From Actinomycetota bacterium (lineage in GTDB: Bacteria; Actinomycetota; Acidimicrobiia; Acidimicrobiales; Iamiaceae): a stretch of 64,000 nt of DNA. Numbering within the stretch: position 1 is the stretch's first letter; each line of letters begins with the position of its first letter. A program made the position numbers and the translations under genes. Positions 6,851 to 14,335 of this stretch are shown here, in pieces. Below the pieces are notes generated by a model that saw only the letters and a list, made by a program, of their open reading frames with translations, did not search any database and was not told the origin of the DNA. Where the stretch lies: positions 1-64,000 of the forward strand of contig JAHBSO010000012.1 in assembly GCA_019639075.1 (NCBI GenBank), read 5' to 3'.

Positions 6851-7468
6851 ATGGAGATGGCACCGCTTGCAGAGGCGGCCGAACGGCTCGGGGTCAGTGA
6901 TGGCCAAGTACGTCGGTTGATCGCCAACCGCGAACTTCGAGCGAAGCGGTTCGGGCGTTCATGGGCGGTCGATCTCGCGTCCGTCGACGAGCGACTTGCT
7001 GCGAAGCCGGGTCGTGGCCGTCCCCTCGGTGCGAATGCAGCATGGCGCCGGCTTCAAGCGGCGGGCGATGAGTGCCTCGACCTCGACGATCTCCCGAGCT
7101 TGGCGGTGCAGGTGCGTCGGCGCGCCGACGAGCAGAGGTTTCGGATCTTGCCCTTCAGGGCAGCTGGTCTTCGATCCGACGTCGCGGTCGTGGTGTCCGG
7201 CGGACCGGGTGCGGCTGCGCACGGCGCTGCCGTCGACGCCGAGGATCTGGACGTGTACGTCCGACGTTCGGACCTTTCCGCAGTTGTCGAACGGCACGGG
7301 CTGCGGCCGGAGCTCGATGACGTCAACGTCGTGGTCCGCATCGTCGACGACGAGGTCTGGCCGTTCGGCGAGGCGAAGGTTGCTCCACTGATCGTGTGCG
7401 CACTCGACTCGTTCGAACGGCTCGATCGTCGGGCTGCTCACGAGGCGCTCGTGCGGGCTCGGTCGTGA
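6851..7468 (+). CDS. HTH antitoxin of a nucleotidyltransferase toxin-antitoxin pair
   Basis: A 205-residue protein. Residues 5-50 (PLAEAAERLGVSDGQVRRLI ... SWAVDLASVDERL) form an excisionase/MerR-like helix-turn-helix, followed by a basic GRGRPLG linker and an alpha-beta domain with AEDLDVYVRRSDLSAVVE and SFERLDRRAAHEAL. It precedes an AbiEii-like nucleotidyltransferase and shares GTGA with it, so I read it as the cognate antitoxin and autorepressor. The partner C-terminal domain is AbiEi-like in position but clearly different in sequence from the 4115 gene. ATG at 6857 is an alternative start. Confidence 0.7.
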   Translation: MEMAPLAEAAERLGVSDGQVRRLIANRELRAKRFGRSWAVDLASVDERLAAKPGRGRPLGANAAWRRLQAAGDECLDLDDLPSLAVQVRRRADEQRFRILPFRAAGLRSDVAVVVSGGPGAAAHGAAVDAEDLDVYVRRSDLSAVVERHGLRPELDDVNVVVRIVDDEVWPFGEAKVAPLIVCALDSFERLDRRAAHEALVRARS

Positions 7469-8211
7469 CTGCACTGCCCGACCTCGGTGAGGTCGACCTC
7501 GGGTCACGACTTGGATCTGGTGCTCGAGCGTCGTGGACGGCCACCGCGGAGCTGGCCCAGGCGTTCCGGCCCGAGACCTGGATGGTCGTGGGTGGCCAGA
7601 TGGTCGCGATCCACGCTGCCCGAACCGGAGTCGAGATGCCGCGAGCCACGACAGACGTCGACGTTGTCGTCGACGTTCGGGCCGAACATCGGGCGCACGC
7701 CGAGAGGTTGTCGGGGTGGTTGGTGGCGTCAGGCTTCGCGATCGAGCGAAACGATGAGGGAACGGATCGATATCGCCGAGACGACGCCCGCATCGATCTT
7801 CTCGCACCCGACAACCTCGGGAACCGCCCGGTGCGGACTGCCGGTGGCGGCCGGATCCTCGCCGCTCCCGGCTCGACGAACGCGCTGAACAGAAGTGGAC
7901 TCGTCAAGGTCGCCCTCAGCGAGGACGTCAACACCGTCGTGCGTTGCCCCACCGCGTTCGGTGCCCTGATGGCGAAGGTCGAGGCCTGTGTGAAGCTCCG
8001 GGAGACGCGGGCGCGTCGCCTACGGCACCAGCAGGACATCGTGACCCTCGCGGGCGTTCTGGCAATCGCAGGCTACGACGACGATCGAACGGCGAGAGAG
8101 CGGCGGAGGTTCGCCGAAGCGACGGCACCCCTCTTCGACGACAAGACCCACGAGGCCTGGTTGGGTGCATCGTCTGACGCGCTCGAACTCCTACGCCTGC
8201 TGCGGGGCTGA
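7465..8211 (+). CDS. AbiEii/DUF1814-like nucleotidyltransferase toxin, apparently intact
   Basis: A 248-residue protein from the GTG at 7465 overlapping the antitoxin stop. WMVVGGQMVAIHAA (residues 39-52) followed by TTDVDVVVDV (62-71) is the 'GG ... D-x-D' signature of minimal nucleotidyltransferases; Asp64 and Asp66 are the likely metal ligands. Later DARIDLLAP provides the third acidic strand, and AFGALMAKVEACVKL with RHQQDIVTLA is the family's C-terminal Lys/Asp helix region. Such toxins transfer NMPs, for instance to tRNA 3' ends. All core motifs are present, in contrast to the broken toxin at 4933. Confidence 0.75.
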   Translation: MTALPDLGEVDLGSRLGSGARASWTATAELAQAFRPETWMVVGGQMVAIHAARTGVEMPRATTDVDVVVDVRAEHRAHAERLSGWLVASGFAIERNDEGTDRYRRDDARIDLLAPDNLGNRPVRTAGGGRILAAPGSTNALNRSGLVKVALSEDVNTVVRCPTAFGALMAKVEACVKLRETRARRLRHQQDIVTLAGVLAIAGYDDDRTARERRRFAEATAPLFDDKTHEAWLGASSDALELLRLLRG

Positions 8212-8238
8212 CCGAGTTCGGCTACTGGAGTCCTGGGC

Positions 8239-8382
8239 TCAACGCTCGATCGCTTCGAAGAAGGCCTCGGCCTCTTCGTCGGTCAAGTCCTCGATCACCG
8301 TCTCGCTACGAGGTGGAAGAGGGCGGGCGCGACGGAGCAACTCTTCGACGGAGAGCTCGAGGCACGCGTCGTCCCTGGCCAC
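8239..8382 (-). CDS. Short antitoxin-like protein or truncated remnant
   Basis: A 47-residue frame from a GTG at 8382: VARDDACLELSVEELLRRAR, then PLPPRSETVIEDLTDEEAEA and a helical end. Acidic C-termini of the form 'RP-x-P ... VIEDLT-x-EE' occur in small actinobacterial antitoxin-like proteins. Upstream of the GTG lies the third tRNA-Gly-like repeat (8399-8448), so either this is a complete small gene or its front was lost at that junction. No partner toxin is adjacent. Confidence 0.4.
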   Translation of the reverse strand: MARDDACLELSVEELLRRARPLPPRSETVIEDLTDEEAEAFFEAIER

Positions 8383-8398
8383 CGACTCGCCCGATCCG

Positions 8399-8448
8399 CA
8401 CCTTGCCAACGTGAGGGTCGTCGGTGCGGATCCGATCAGTGCGGGCTC
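8399..8448 (+). repeat. Degenerate third tRNA-Gly 3'-end copy (DR3)
   Basis: CACCTTGCCAACGTGAGGGT and the following TCGGTGCGGATCCGATC line up base for base with 1363-1400 of the tRNA-Gly remnant, with scattered substitutions. The acceptor end is degraded and the terminator hairpin is absent. It overlaps the last codons of the minus-strand hydrolase gene. I read it as an old attachment site marking the right edge of the island. Confidence 0.6.
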
Positions 8449-9764
8449 TTCGCCAACTTCACGATTGCGCTCTGGTTCAGAAAGTTGACGATGGTCAGGT
8501 GGTTGCTGTTGACCTCGTGGACCGGGTTGTTCGATCCCGGCGGCTGACCGGGATCGGTGAGTTGGAGATAGGTTCGATCGATCCACGTCACATCGGTGCC
8601 GGCAGTGCCGAGCTCGTCACTGATCTCGTCGTAGAACGCGTTGTGGTCCGTGCAGCGCTCGAAGTTGACCGGGAACACCGGATTGCCAGGATCGTCCCCG
8701 GTGCTGTCGCCGCACGCGAGGTACAGCAGCCGCGGCGAGTCGAGGTCGGCGACGTGGTCGATCGGTGAGGCCCACTGGATCCGGGTCTTCGTGCGTCCGT
8801 CGTAGGTGACCGGCTGGTCGAGCAGGTTCTCACAGGTGACGTACTCGGCCGAGCCCGGGGTGTCCGGCGGGCAGAACAGCTCGTGGATCATGGCCGCGGT
8901 CGAACTGATGTCGCGGTCGACGCTCGAGGTGTGCATCAGTTCGAGGTCGGTCGGGCCGTCGATGTTGAACGCACCGACGACGGTGGTGCGACCCGGCGGG
9001 GGAAGGTCGGGACTCTCGATCGGGTCGACCGGTGCGCCGATGAAGTCCATCGGCGCGGGGGTGTCGGCTACGGATGGCGCGAGCGGTTCCCACTCGGGGA
9101 CGTCGGCCACCGCCACGAGCGTGGCCAGGTGACCGCCAGCGGATGCCCCGGCCACCATCACGTGGTTCTCGTTCACCCCCGGGAAGCGCTTCACGCAGTT
9201 CACCGCGGCCTTGGCATCGATGATCTGGGCGGGGAAGTCCGCCTCACCGGAGAGGCGGTACTGCGCGGACACGACCACCCACCCTTCGTCCAACAATGCC
9301 TTGAACGGTGCGAAGCCTCCGGGCAACCGGTAGATGGACTCTTCGTCGTCGGTCTCGTCCCCGGAGTTCCATCCGCCGCTGTGGAAGTAGACGATCGCCG
9401 GCCGCTGGTACACCGTCGGCGAGGTGTTGCGCAGGTCGTCGTCGGGCACGCCGGTGCGTTCGGCCTCCGCCGCGACCTCCTCCACGGTGTCGGGCGCGTC
9501 GAGGATCGACGTGCCCGGGCCGAACACCTGGAGCCGGAGGCTGACGTCGGCGCTGCCACCGGGATCGCGGTGGTTGCACACCACGGTGGCCTCGTTCTGG
9601 CCGGTGCCGTGGGGCAAGCTCCAGTACGGCAGGGCGGGCTTCGAGCTGTCGAGGAAGTCGCCGGTCTGCGGTCGTGGCACTTCGCACGCGGTCAGCGCGA
9701 CCGCCAGCAGCACGCTCCCCACCAGGACATGGGGAACACCCTTGCGTCGTCCCTGACGTCTCAT
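8436..9764 (-). CDS. Secreted lipoprotein alpha/beta hydrolase (esterase/BD-FAE type)
   Basis: A 442-residue protein. The ATG at 9764 follows an AGGAGG. It has a basic start, a hydrophobic stretch and lipobox ALTAC with Cys27, so it should be a lipidated extracytoplasmic protein. The hydrolase core has an oxyanion loop VYFHSGGWNSG (a His-Ser-Gly-Gly variant of HGGG), the nucleophile elbow VAGASAGGHLAT, and a C-terminal His in VHEVNSNHLT. This is the layout of hormone-sensitive-lipase-like and BD-FAE esterases. Substrate unknown. The 3' end overlaps DR3, so its last few residues may have been changed by an integration event. Confidence 0.8.
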   Translation of the reverse strand: MRRQGRRKGVPHVLVGSVLLAVALTACEVPRPQTGDFLDSSKPALPYWSLPHGTGQNEATVVCNHRDPGGSADVSLRLQVFGPGTSILDAPDTVEEVAAEAERTGVPDDDLRNTSPTVYQRPAIVYFHSGGWNSGDETDDEESIYRLPGGFAPFKALLDEGWVVVSAQYRLSGEADFPAQIIDAKAAVNCVKRFPGVNENHVMVAGASAGGHLATLVAVADVPEWEPLAPSVADTPAPMDFIGAPVDPIESPDLPPPGRTTVVGAFNIDGPTDLELMHTSSVDRDISSTAAMIHELFCPPDTPGSAEYVTCENLLDQPVTYDGRTKTRIQWASPIDHVADLDSPRLLYLACGDSTGDDPGNPVFPVNFERCTDHNAFYDEISDELGTAGTDVTWIDRTYLQLTDPGQPPGSNNPVHEVNSNHLTIVNFLNQSAIVKLAKSPH

Positions 9765-9941
9765 CTCGGCCTCCTGCCGCACCCCTGGCCCGAAGCCCGG
9801 ACTCTAGGGGTCGTTCCAGCGGCGTGCTCGCCCGATCGGCGAGCGGTCGACGCCGGAGGGGCTGGCATCCGCTGGCCGGTCGATGCGTTGTGCAAGGGTC
9901 GGCGGTCCGTCCGTCTCCACCATCGCCTTCCAGGAGCCCCG

Positions 9942-10556
9942 ATGCCCCTCTCCCTCCGTCGCTCACTCGTCGTCGCCACCGTCGTCCTCGCGGTGGGTCT
10001 GGCCGGCTGCGGGAGCAGCAGCAGCGATGCGTCGAGCGATGGAGCGACCACCGAGGCGACGACCGCGGCCGACGGGGCGTCGACCACGACGGCGGACTCG
10101 TCGGGCGGTGGCACCGCGGCGGACCCCGACGTCGACCCGTGCACCCTGTACTCGACCGACGACATGGCGGAGCAGATGGGTGCGGACGACGTCACCGCCG
10201 AGGCCTTCGACGGGGTCTCACCGACCTGCACGTACACCTCGGCGGCCCACTACCTCGAGGCCGAGCTCGCCGTGCTCGACGCCGACCAGATGGCTGCGCT
10301 GCCCCGTGACCCCACCGCGTACCTCACCGACGAAGCCGCGGCCGGCGTCGAGGTGCTCGACGTGTCGGGCATCGGTGACGAGGTCTTCGGCTCCACCTCG
10401 GCCGGCGGGGTCTCCCTCGCCGTTCGGACCGGTGAGACCGGCTACACGTTGCTGCTGACCAACGCCGGGGGTGGCGCGGACGCCGGGAACTGGTCCGACG
10501 ACGCTGCGATGTTCGAGTCGGCCAAGGCGATCCTGACCGACGTCGTCGCCGGTTAG
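9942..10556 (+). CDS. Lipoprotein, DUF3558-like
   Basis: A 204-residue protein with signal MPLSLRRSLVVATVVLAVGL and lipobox LAGC (Cys23), followed by a low-complexity Ser/Thr/Ala/Asp linker (about residues 25-62). The mature domain starts DPCTLYSTDDMAEQMG and has SPTCTYTS and later GYTLLLTNAGG; 'D-P-C ... T-C-x-Y' with two Cys is the pattern of actinobacterial DUF3558-type lipoproteins. Role unknown. It is divergent from the hydrolase gene, with 177 bases between them. Its stop overlaps that of the convergent GNAT gene. Confidence 0.7.
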   Translation: MPLSLRRSLVVATVVLAVGLAGCGSSSSDASSDGATTEATTAADGASTTTADSSGGGTAADPDVDPCTLYSTDDMAEQMGADDVTAEAFDGVSPTCTYTSAAHYLEAELAVLDADQMAALPRDPTAYLTDEAAAGVEVLDVSGIGDEVFGSTSAGGVSLAVRTGETGYTLLLTNAGGGADAGNWSDDAAMFESAKAILTDVVAG

Positions 10557-11191
10557 TCGCCGGCCTCGACGCCCGAGCCCGGAAGACCGGGCGGGATCGT
10601 GGCGGCATAGGTGCGGATCGAGCCGTCGCTGCCGAGGAGCTCCATGCCGATCCGCTCGTAGAAGGCGTGGGCCGCGGTGTTGGCCTCGTCGACGCCGAGG
10701 TGCAGCCCGGTGGAGCCGGCGGCGCCCACGAGCTCCAGCGCGCGGACGACCATCCGCCGTCCCCAGCCCTGTCGCTGGGCGACCGGGAGGAGGTCGATGT
10801 GGAGGTGCGACGGGTAGCGGGCGACCACGTCCGGATCGACGGAGGGAGGGTCGTGGACGAGCGCGACGAGCAGCTGGTCGAGCGGCGTGCGTCCGCTCCC
10901 GACCGGGTGTCGGGCCTGCGCATCGGGCCACCAGTCGGTCTCGCAACGGCGTTCGAAGGCGAGCGTGTCAGCAGCCGCGAGGACGTAGCCGACGGCGCGG
11001 TCGTCCCCGTCGGCCAGCACGGTCGCGTGCTCGGGTTCGAGGTCGACGTAGGCCCCGGCCCACAGGTCGCCGAACAGCGTCGGGTCGCTCACCAGGGAGC
11101 TCGCGTCGCCACCCGATGCCCCGGTCCGCAGGCAGATGTCGTAGACCGCACCCCGGTCCGAGGTCCGGTACGGCCGGAGCAGCATCGCCAT
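10553..11191 (-). CDS. GNAT-family N-acetyltransferase
   Basis: A 212-residue protein starting MAMLLRPYRTSDRGAVYDIC. The acetyl-CoA-binding loop is visible as LPVAQRQGWGRRMVVRALEL (about residues 145-165), followed by LHLGVDEANTAAHAFYERIG, the typical end of motif A and motif B. The family transfers acetyl groups to amines; substrate unknown. The much longer frame that runs into it from 12997 is a shadow of the CoA-transferase gene. It begins 17 bases after the RibD-like gene and is probably co-transcribed. Confidence 0.8.
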   Translation of the reverse strand: MAMLLRPYRTSDRGAVYDICLRTGASGGDASSLVSDPTLFGDLWAGAYVDLEPEHATVLADGDDRAVGYVLAAADTLAFERRCETDWWPDAQARHPVGSGRTPLDQLLVALVHDPPSVDPDVVARYPSHLHIDLLPVAQRQGWGRRMVVRALELVGAAGSTGLHLGVDEANTAAHAFYERIGMELLGSDGSIRTYAATIPPGLPGSGVEAGD

Positions 11192-11208
11192 CTCGCGGGC
11201 TCCCCGGG

Positions 11209-11772
11209 TCAGCGCTTGGTCCGGTAGTGGACGAAGACGATGCCGCTGGGGAACGTCCTCGTGTCGATCAGCTCGAGGTCGACCTGCTGCTCGTCGCGGG
11301 GGAAGAACGGTGTGCCGCCGCCGACCACGACCGGGAACACCCTGATCAGGTACTCGTCGACGAGGCCGAGCGAATGGGCCTCGGCGGCGAGGGTCGCGCC
11401 ACCGATCGCGATGTCGCCGTCGCCGGGCTCGGCCCGCAGCGCTTCGATCTCCTCGGCCAGGGTGCCGGAGGCGAGCCGTGCGGCCCCCTCGACCTCGGTG
11501 AGCGTCCGGGAGAACACCACCTTCGGCAGCGGGTTCCAGAGGCCGGCCCACTCCTGCTCCGACGCGTCGAAGGACGCGGCGTTGTCCGGGTCCTCCCAGT
11601 AGCGCATCGTCTCGTAGAGCTTCCGACCCATGAGGTGGACGCCGACGCTCCTGATCTCCTCGATCGAGTGGCGGAACACCTCGTCGTCCGGGACGCTCCA
11701 GTCGATGCTGCCCGCCGGGTCGGTGATGAAGCCGTCGAGCGTCATGCCCATCGAGTACGTCACCTTGCGCAT
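11209..11772 (-). CDS. Dihydrofolate reductase/RibD C-terminal family protein
   Basis: A 187-residue protein with AGGAGG before the ATG at 11772. MRKVTYSMGMTLDGFITDP, LMGRKLYETMRYW, VVFSRTL, IAIGGATLAAEA and RVFPVVVGGGTPFF are the ordered motifs of the RibD C-terminal (YyaP/YwjB-type) reductase fold that binds NADPH. These single-domain proteins are distinct from riboflavin RibD and their substrates are mostly unknown. It is divergent from the CoA-transferase with 40 bases between starts. Confidence 0.85.
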   Translation of the reverse strand: MRKVTYSMGMTLDGFITDPAGSIDWSVPDDEVFRHSIEEIRSVGVHLMGRKLYETMRYWEDPDNAASFDASEQEWAGLWNPLPKVVFSRTLTEVEGAARLASGTLAEEIEALRAEPGDGDIAIGGATLAAEAHSLGLVDEYLIRVFPVVVGGGTPFFPRDEQQVDLELIDTRTFPSGIVFVHYRTKR

Positions 11773-11812
11773 CGCACGCTCCTCCTCGGCCCGGTCGTGA
11801 GACAGTAGGGCG

Positions 11813-12976
11813 ATGGCACCCCCTCTCGCCGGAGTCCGCGTCGTCGAGCTGGGCGTCGCCCTGGCCGGACCGGCCGCAGCGGGGATCCTCGCCGCCTGGG
11901 GCGCGGAGGTCGTCAAGGTCGAGCCCCACGAGGGCGACCCGCAACGGGGCAACACGACGAACGCCTACTTCTCCCAGGACAACCGGGCCAAGCGGTCGAT
12001 CGCCCTCGACCTGTCGACGCCGCAGGGCTCGTCGATCATGGCGAGCCTGCTCGACCGGGCCGACGTGTTCGTCACCAACGTCCGCGCCGCGGGCCTCACC
12101 CGTCTCGGTCTCGACCCGACGACCGTCCTCGACCGCAACCCCCGCCTCGTCTACGGCCGGATCTCGGGGTACGGCTTCGAGGGCCCGGCAGCTGACCGGC
12201 CGGGCTACGACGTGGGGGCGTTCTGGTCGCGGGCCGGGGTGGCGGCGGCCCTCGTCGGTCCGGGGAACGAGCCGCCGATCCCGCGCCCGGCGATGGGCGA
12301 CCACACCACCGGCGTGTCGCTCGCGGCGGCGATCCTCGCCGGGCTGTTCGACCGCGAGCGCACCGGCGAGGGGCGTCTGGTGCAGACGTCGCTGCTCCGG
12401 GCCGGCGCCTTCGCGATCTCGTCGGACCTCGCCGCGCAGGTCAACGGCGAGCCGCCCGAGACCGGGCTGCGGCGGGCGCTCTACAACCCGATGCTCGGGT
12501 GCTACCAGGCTGCGGACGGGCGGTGGTTCTTCCTGCTCGGTCTCCAGGCGATGCGCCACTGGCCCAACGTCCTCGCCGCGATCGGCCGGGAGGACCTGCT
12601 CGACGACGAGCGCCTCACCGATCTGATGGCGCTGGTCGTGCACCGCAACGAGATCATCGCCGCGTTCGACGCCGAGTTCGCCAAGCACCCGCTCGACGAG
12701 TGGGCCCGGCGCTTCGCCGAGCACGACGTCTGGTGGGACCCGGTCCAGAGCCTCGAGGAGATCGCCGCAGACCCCATCGCGGTCGACGCCGGCGTGTTCC
12801 GCCCGACCGTCACGGGCCGCACCGCGATCGCCCCGCCCGCCGATGTCGACCCTCCGAGCCTGGAACCCATGGCCGAAGTGCCGGAGCTGGGTCAGCACAC
12901 CGAGGAGATCCTCCTGGAGCTGGGCTTCGACTGGGACCGGATCACGGCGCTGGCGGACGAGGGCGTGATCCCGTAG
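11813..12976 (+). CDS. Class III CoA-transferase, CaiB/BaiF family
   Basis: A 387-residue protein of normal family length. It has the family start GVRVVELGVALAGPAAAGIL, LAAWGAEVVKVEPHEGD, and NRAKRSIALDL. The catalytic aspartate that forms the aspartyl-CoA anhydride is Asp163 in AMGDHTTG. It moves CoA between carboxylic acids in fatty, bile or carnitine-type acid catabolism; the substrate is unknown. The LLM enzyme follows after 23 bases, suggesting they work together on the same acyl substrate. Confidence 0.88.
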   Translation: MAPPLAGVRVVELGVALAGPAAAGILAAWGAEVVKVEPHEGDPQRGNTTNAYFSQDNRAKRSIALDLSTPQGSSIMASLLDRADVFVTNVRAAGLTRLGLDPTTVLDRNPRLVYGRISGYGFEGPAADRPGYDVGAFWSRAGVAAALVGPGNEPPIPRPAMGDHTTGVSLAAAILAGLFDRERTGEGRLVQTSLLRAGAFAISSDLAAQVNGEPPETGLRRALYNPMLGCYQAADGRWFFLLGLQAMRHWPNVLAAIGREDLLDDERLTDLMALVVHRNEIIAAFDAEFAKHPLDEWARRFAEHDVWWDPVQSLEEIAADPIAVDAGVFRPTVTGRTAIAPPADVDPPSLEPMAEVPELGQHTEEILLELGFDWDRITALADEGVIP

Positions 12977-12999
12977 CGAACGTGCGGGAGACTGCATCC

Positions 13000-13833
13000 A
13001 TGCGCTTCGGCTTCAAGACCTCTCCGCAGTCGACGACCTGGGACGACATGCTCGCCGTGTGGAAGGCGGCCGACGACATCGAGCTGTTCGAGTCGGGGTG
13101 GACCTTCGACCACTTCGAGCCGATCTTCACCGACCGCAGCGGGCCGTGCCTCGAGGGCTGGCTCACCCTCACCGCGCTCGCGCAGGCGACGGAACGGCTT
13201 CGGGTCGGCGTCCTCGTCACCGGCGTGCCGTACCGGCACCCCGCGGTGCTGGCCAACATGGCCGCCACGCTCGACCAGATCTCCCACGGGCGCCTCGAGC
13301 TCGGCCTCGGTGCCGGGTGGAACACCGACGAGGCCGACGCCTATGGCATCGACCTGCTCGACATCAAGCACCGCATGGACCGCTTCGACGAAGCCTGCGA
13401 CGTCATCGTCAGCCTGCTCACGAAGGAACGCTCGACCTACGACGGCACCTACTACGCCCTCGACGAGGCGTACTGCGAGCCGAAGGCGATCCAGCAGCCG
13501 CACCCGCCCATCTGCATCGGTGGCAGCGGCGAGAAGCGGACGCTCCGCACGGTCGCACGGGTCGCCCAGCACTGGAACTACGTCGGCGGCCCGGTCGACG
13601 AGTTCGTGCGCCTCAAAGGGGTCATCGCCGAGCACTGCGCGGCGTTCGACCGCGATCCGTCCGAGATCATGACCTCGGCGCACCTGCACCTGAACCGCGA
13701 CGACCCCGGTGCGCTCCGGGGCCAGGCCGAGGAGTTCGCCGCCGCCGGGCTCGACCTCGGCATCGTCTACCTGCCGCCGCCGCACAGCCCGGCCGACCTC
13801 GAGGTCGTGGCCGAGGCGGTCGCCGGCATCTGA
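13000..13833 (+). CDS. F420-dependent LLM-class oxidoreductase
   Basis: A 277-residue protein, ATG at 13000. It shows the luciferase-like TIM barrel: MRFGFKTSPQSTTWDDML, TLTALAQATERLRVGVLVTG, VLANMAATLDQISHGRLELG, LGAGWNTDEADAYG, and CIGGSGEKRTLR. These are features of F420-dependent LLM reductases and dehydrogenases of actinobacteria. Its position right behind a CoA-transferase suggests redox chemistry on an acyl-CoA. Cofactor assignment is from family resemblance. Confidence 0.85.
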   Translation: MRFGFKTSPQSTTWDDMLAVWKAADDIELFESGWTFDHFEPIFTDRSGPCLEGWLTLTALAQATERLRVGVLVTGVPYRHPAVLANMAATLDQISHGRLELGLGAGWNTDEADAYGIDLLDIKHRMDRFDEACDVIVSLLTKERSTYDGTYYALDEAYCEPKAIQQPHPPICIGGSGEKRTLRTVARVAQHWNYVGGPVDEFVRLKGVIAEHCAAFDRDPSEIMTSAHLHLNRDDPGALRGQAEEFAAAGLDLGIVYLPPPHSPADLEVVAEAVAGI

Positions 13834-13848
13834 CCCTGGGTCGTCGCC

Positions 13849-14334
13849 CTACCCGCCGGTGACCAGCGCGGCGAGGTGGTCGAGCGACCGATCGAGGTGG
13901 CCGGGCGCGAACGGCGGGAAGGTGAGGTACGACCGGATGTGGTCGGGGACCGCCGACCAGTCGTAGGTGAGCGTCACCACCGTGAGGCCGGAGCCGTCGG
14001 CCGTGAGGTCGTAGCGCCAGGTCCAGCCGCCGAAGCTGAGCTCGTCGGACCCCGGCTCCTCGGTGCCCGGTTTCCACGCGATCGCCCGCGGCGGGTCGTA
14101 CACCTCCACGAGGTTGGCGATGCGGTAGTCGCCGTCGGGGTGACCGCGGTGGTACATCGCCATCCGGAAGACCTGCCCGACGTGGGTGATCGGGCCCCCG
14201 CTCCGGGCGCCCCGCACCCAACCGGTGCCGTCGATCGCGGCGTGGGAGCCCGGGTCGGCCAGCACCGCGAAGACGGCCGCCGGGCCGGCGGCGATCGTGG
14301 TCGTCGCCGCCATCCGGTCGCTCGTCGGATCCAC
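13849..14334 (-). CDS. SRPBCC/polyketide-cyclase-like protein
   Basis: A 161-residue protein of the START-like fold: AATTTIAAGPAAVFAVLADP (N-terminal strand and helix), WVRGARSGGPITHVGQVFRM, WTWRYDLTADGSGLTVVTLT, then a long C-terminal helix (LDRSLDHLAALVTGG). These bind hydrophobic ligands in a deep cavity. The GTG at 14334 lies right after the permease stop, so it is the last gene of the operon beginning at 19479. ATG at 14313 is an alternative start. Function unknown. Confidence 0.75.
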   Translation of the reverse strand: MDPTSDRMAATTTIAAGPAAVFAVLADPGSHAAIDGTGWVRGARSGGPITHVGQVFRMAMYHRGHPDGDYRIANLVEVYDPPRAIAWKPGTEEPGSDELSFGGWTWRYDLTADGSGLTVVTLTYDWSAVPDHIRSYLTFPPFAPGHLDRSLDHLAALVTGG

Positions 14335-14335
14335 G

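Noticed and set aside
6432..6920. Plus-strand frame across DR2 (162 codons)
   Set aside because: It runs through the tRNA/terminator repeat and opposes the better minus-strand fragment; no motif recognised.
8883..9941. Plus-strand open frame preceding the lipoprotein gene
   Set aside because: Antisense to the secreted hydrolase, with low-complexity Gly/Val/Arg/His composition. The lipoprotein starts at 9942, where the signal peptide begins.
10553..10556. Overlap of the lipoprotein and GNAT stops as a possible fusion
   Set aside because: The genes are convergent on opposite strands; overlapping stops only reflect compact packing.
11192..12997. Long minus-strand open frame upstream of the GNAT gene, 600 codons
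   Set aside because: It is the antisense of the CoA-transferase and RibD-like genes, and its translation is Arg/Gly/Asp-rich without family motifs; only the part from 11191 is real.
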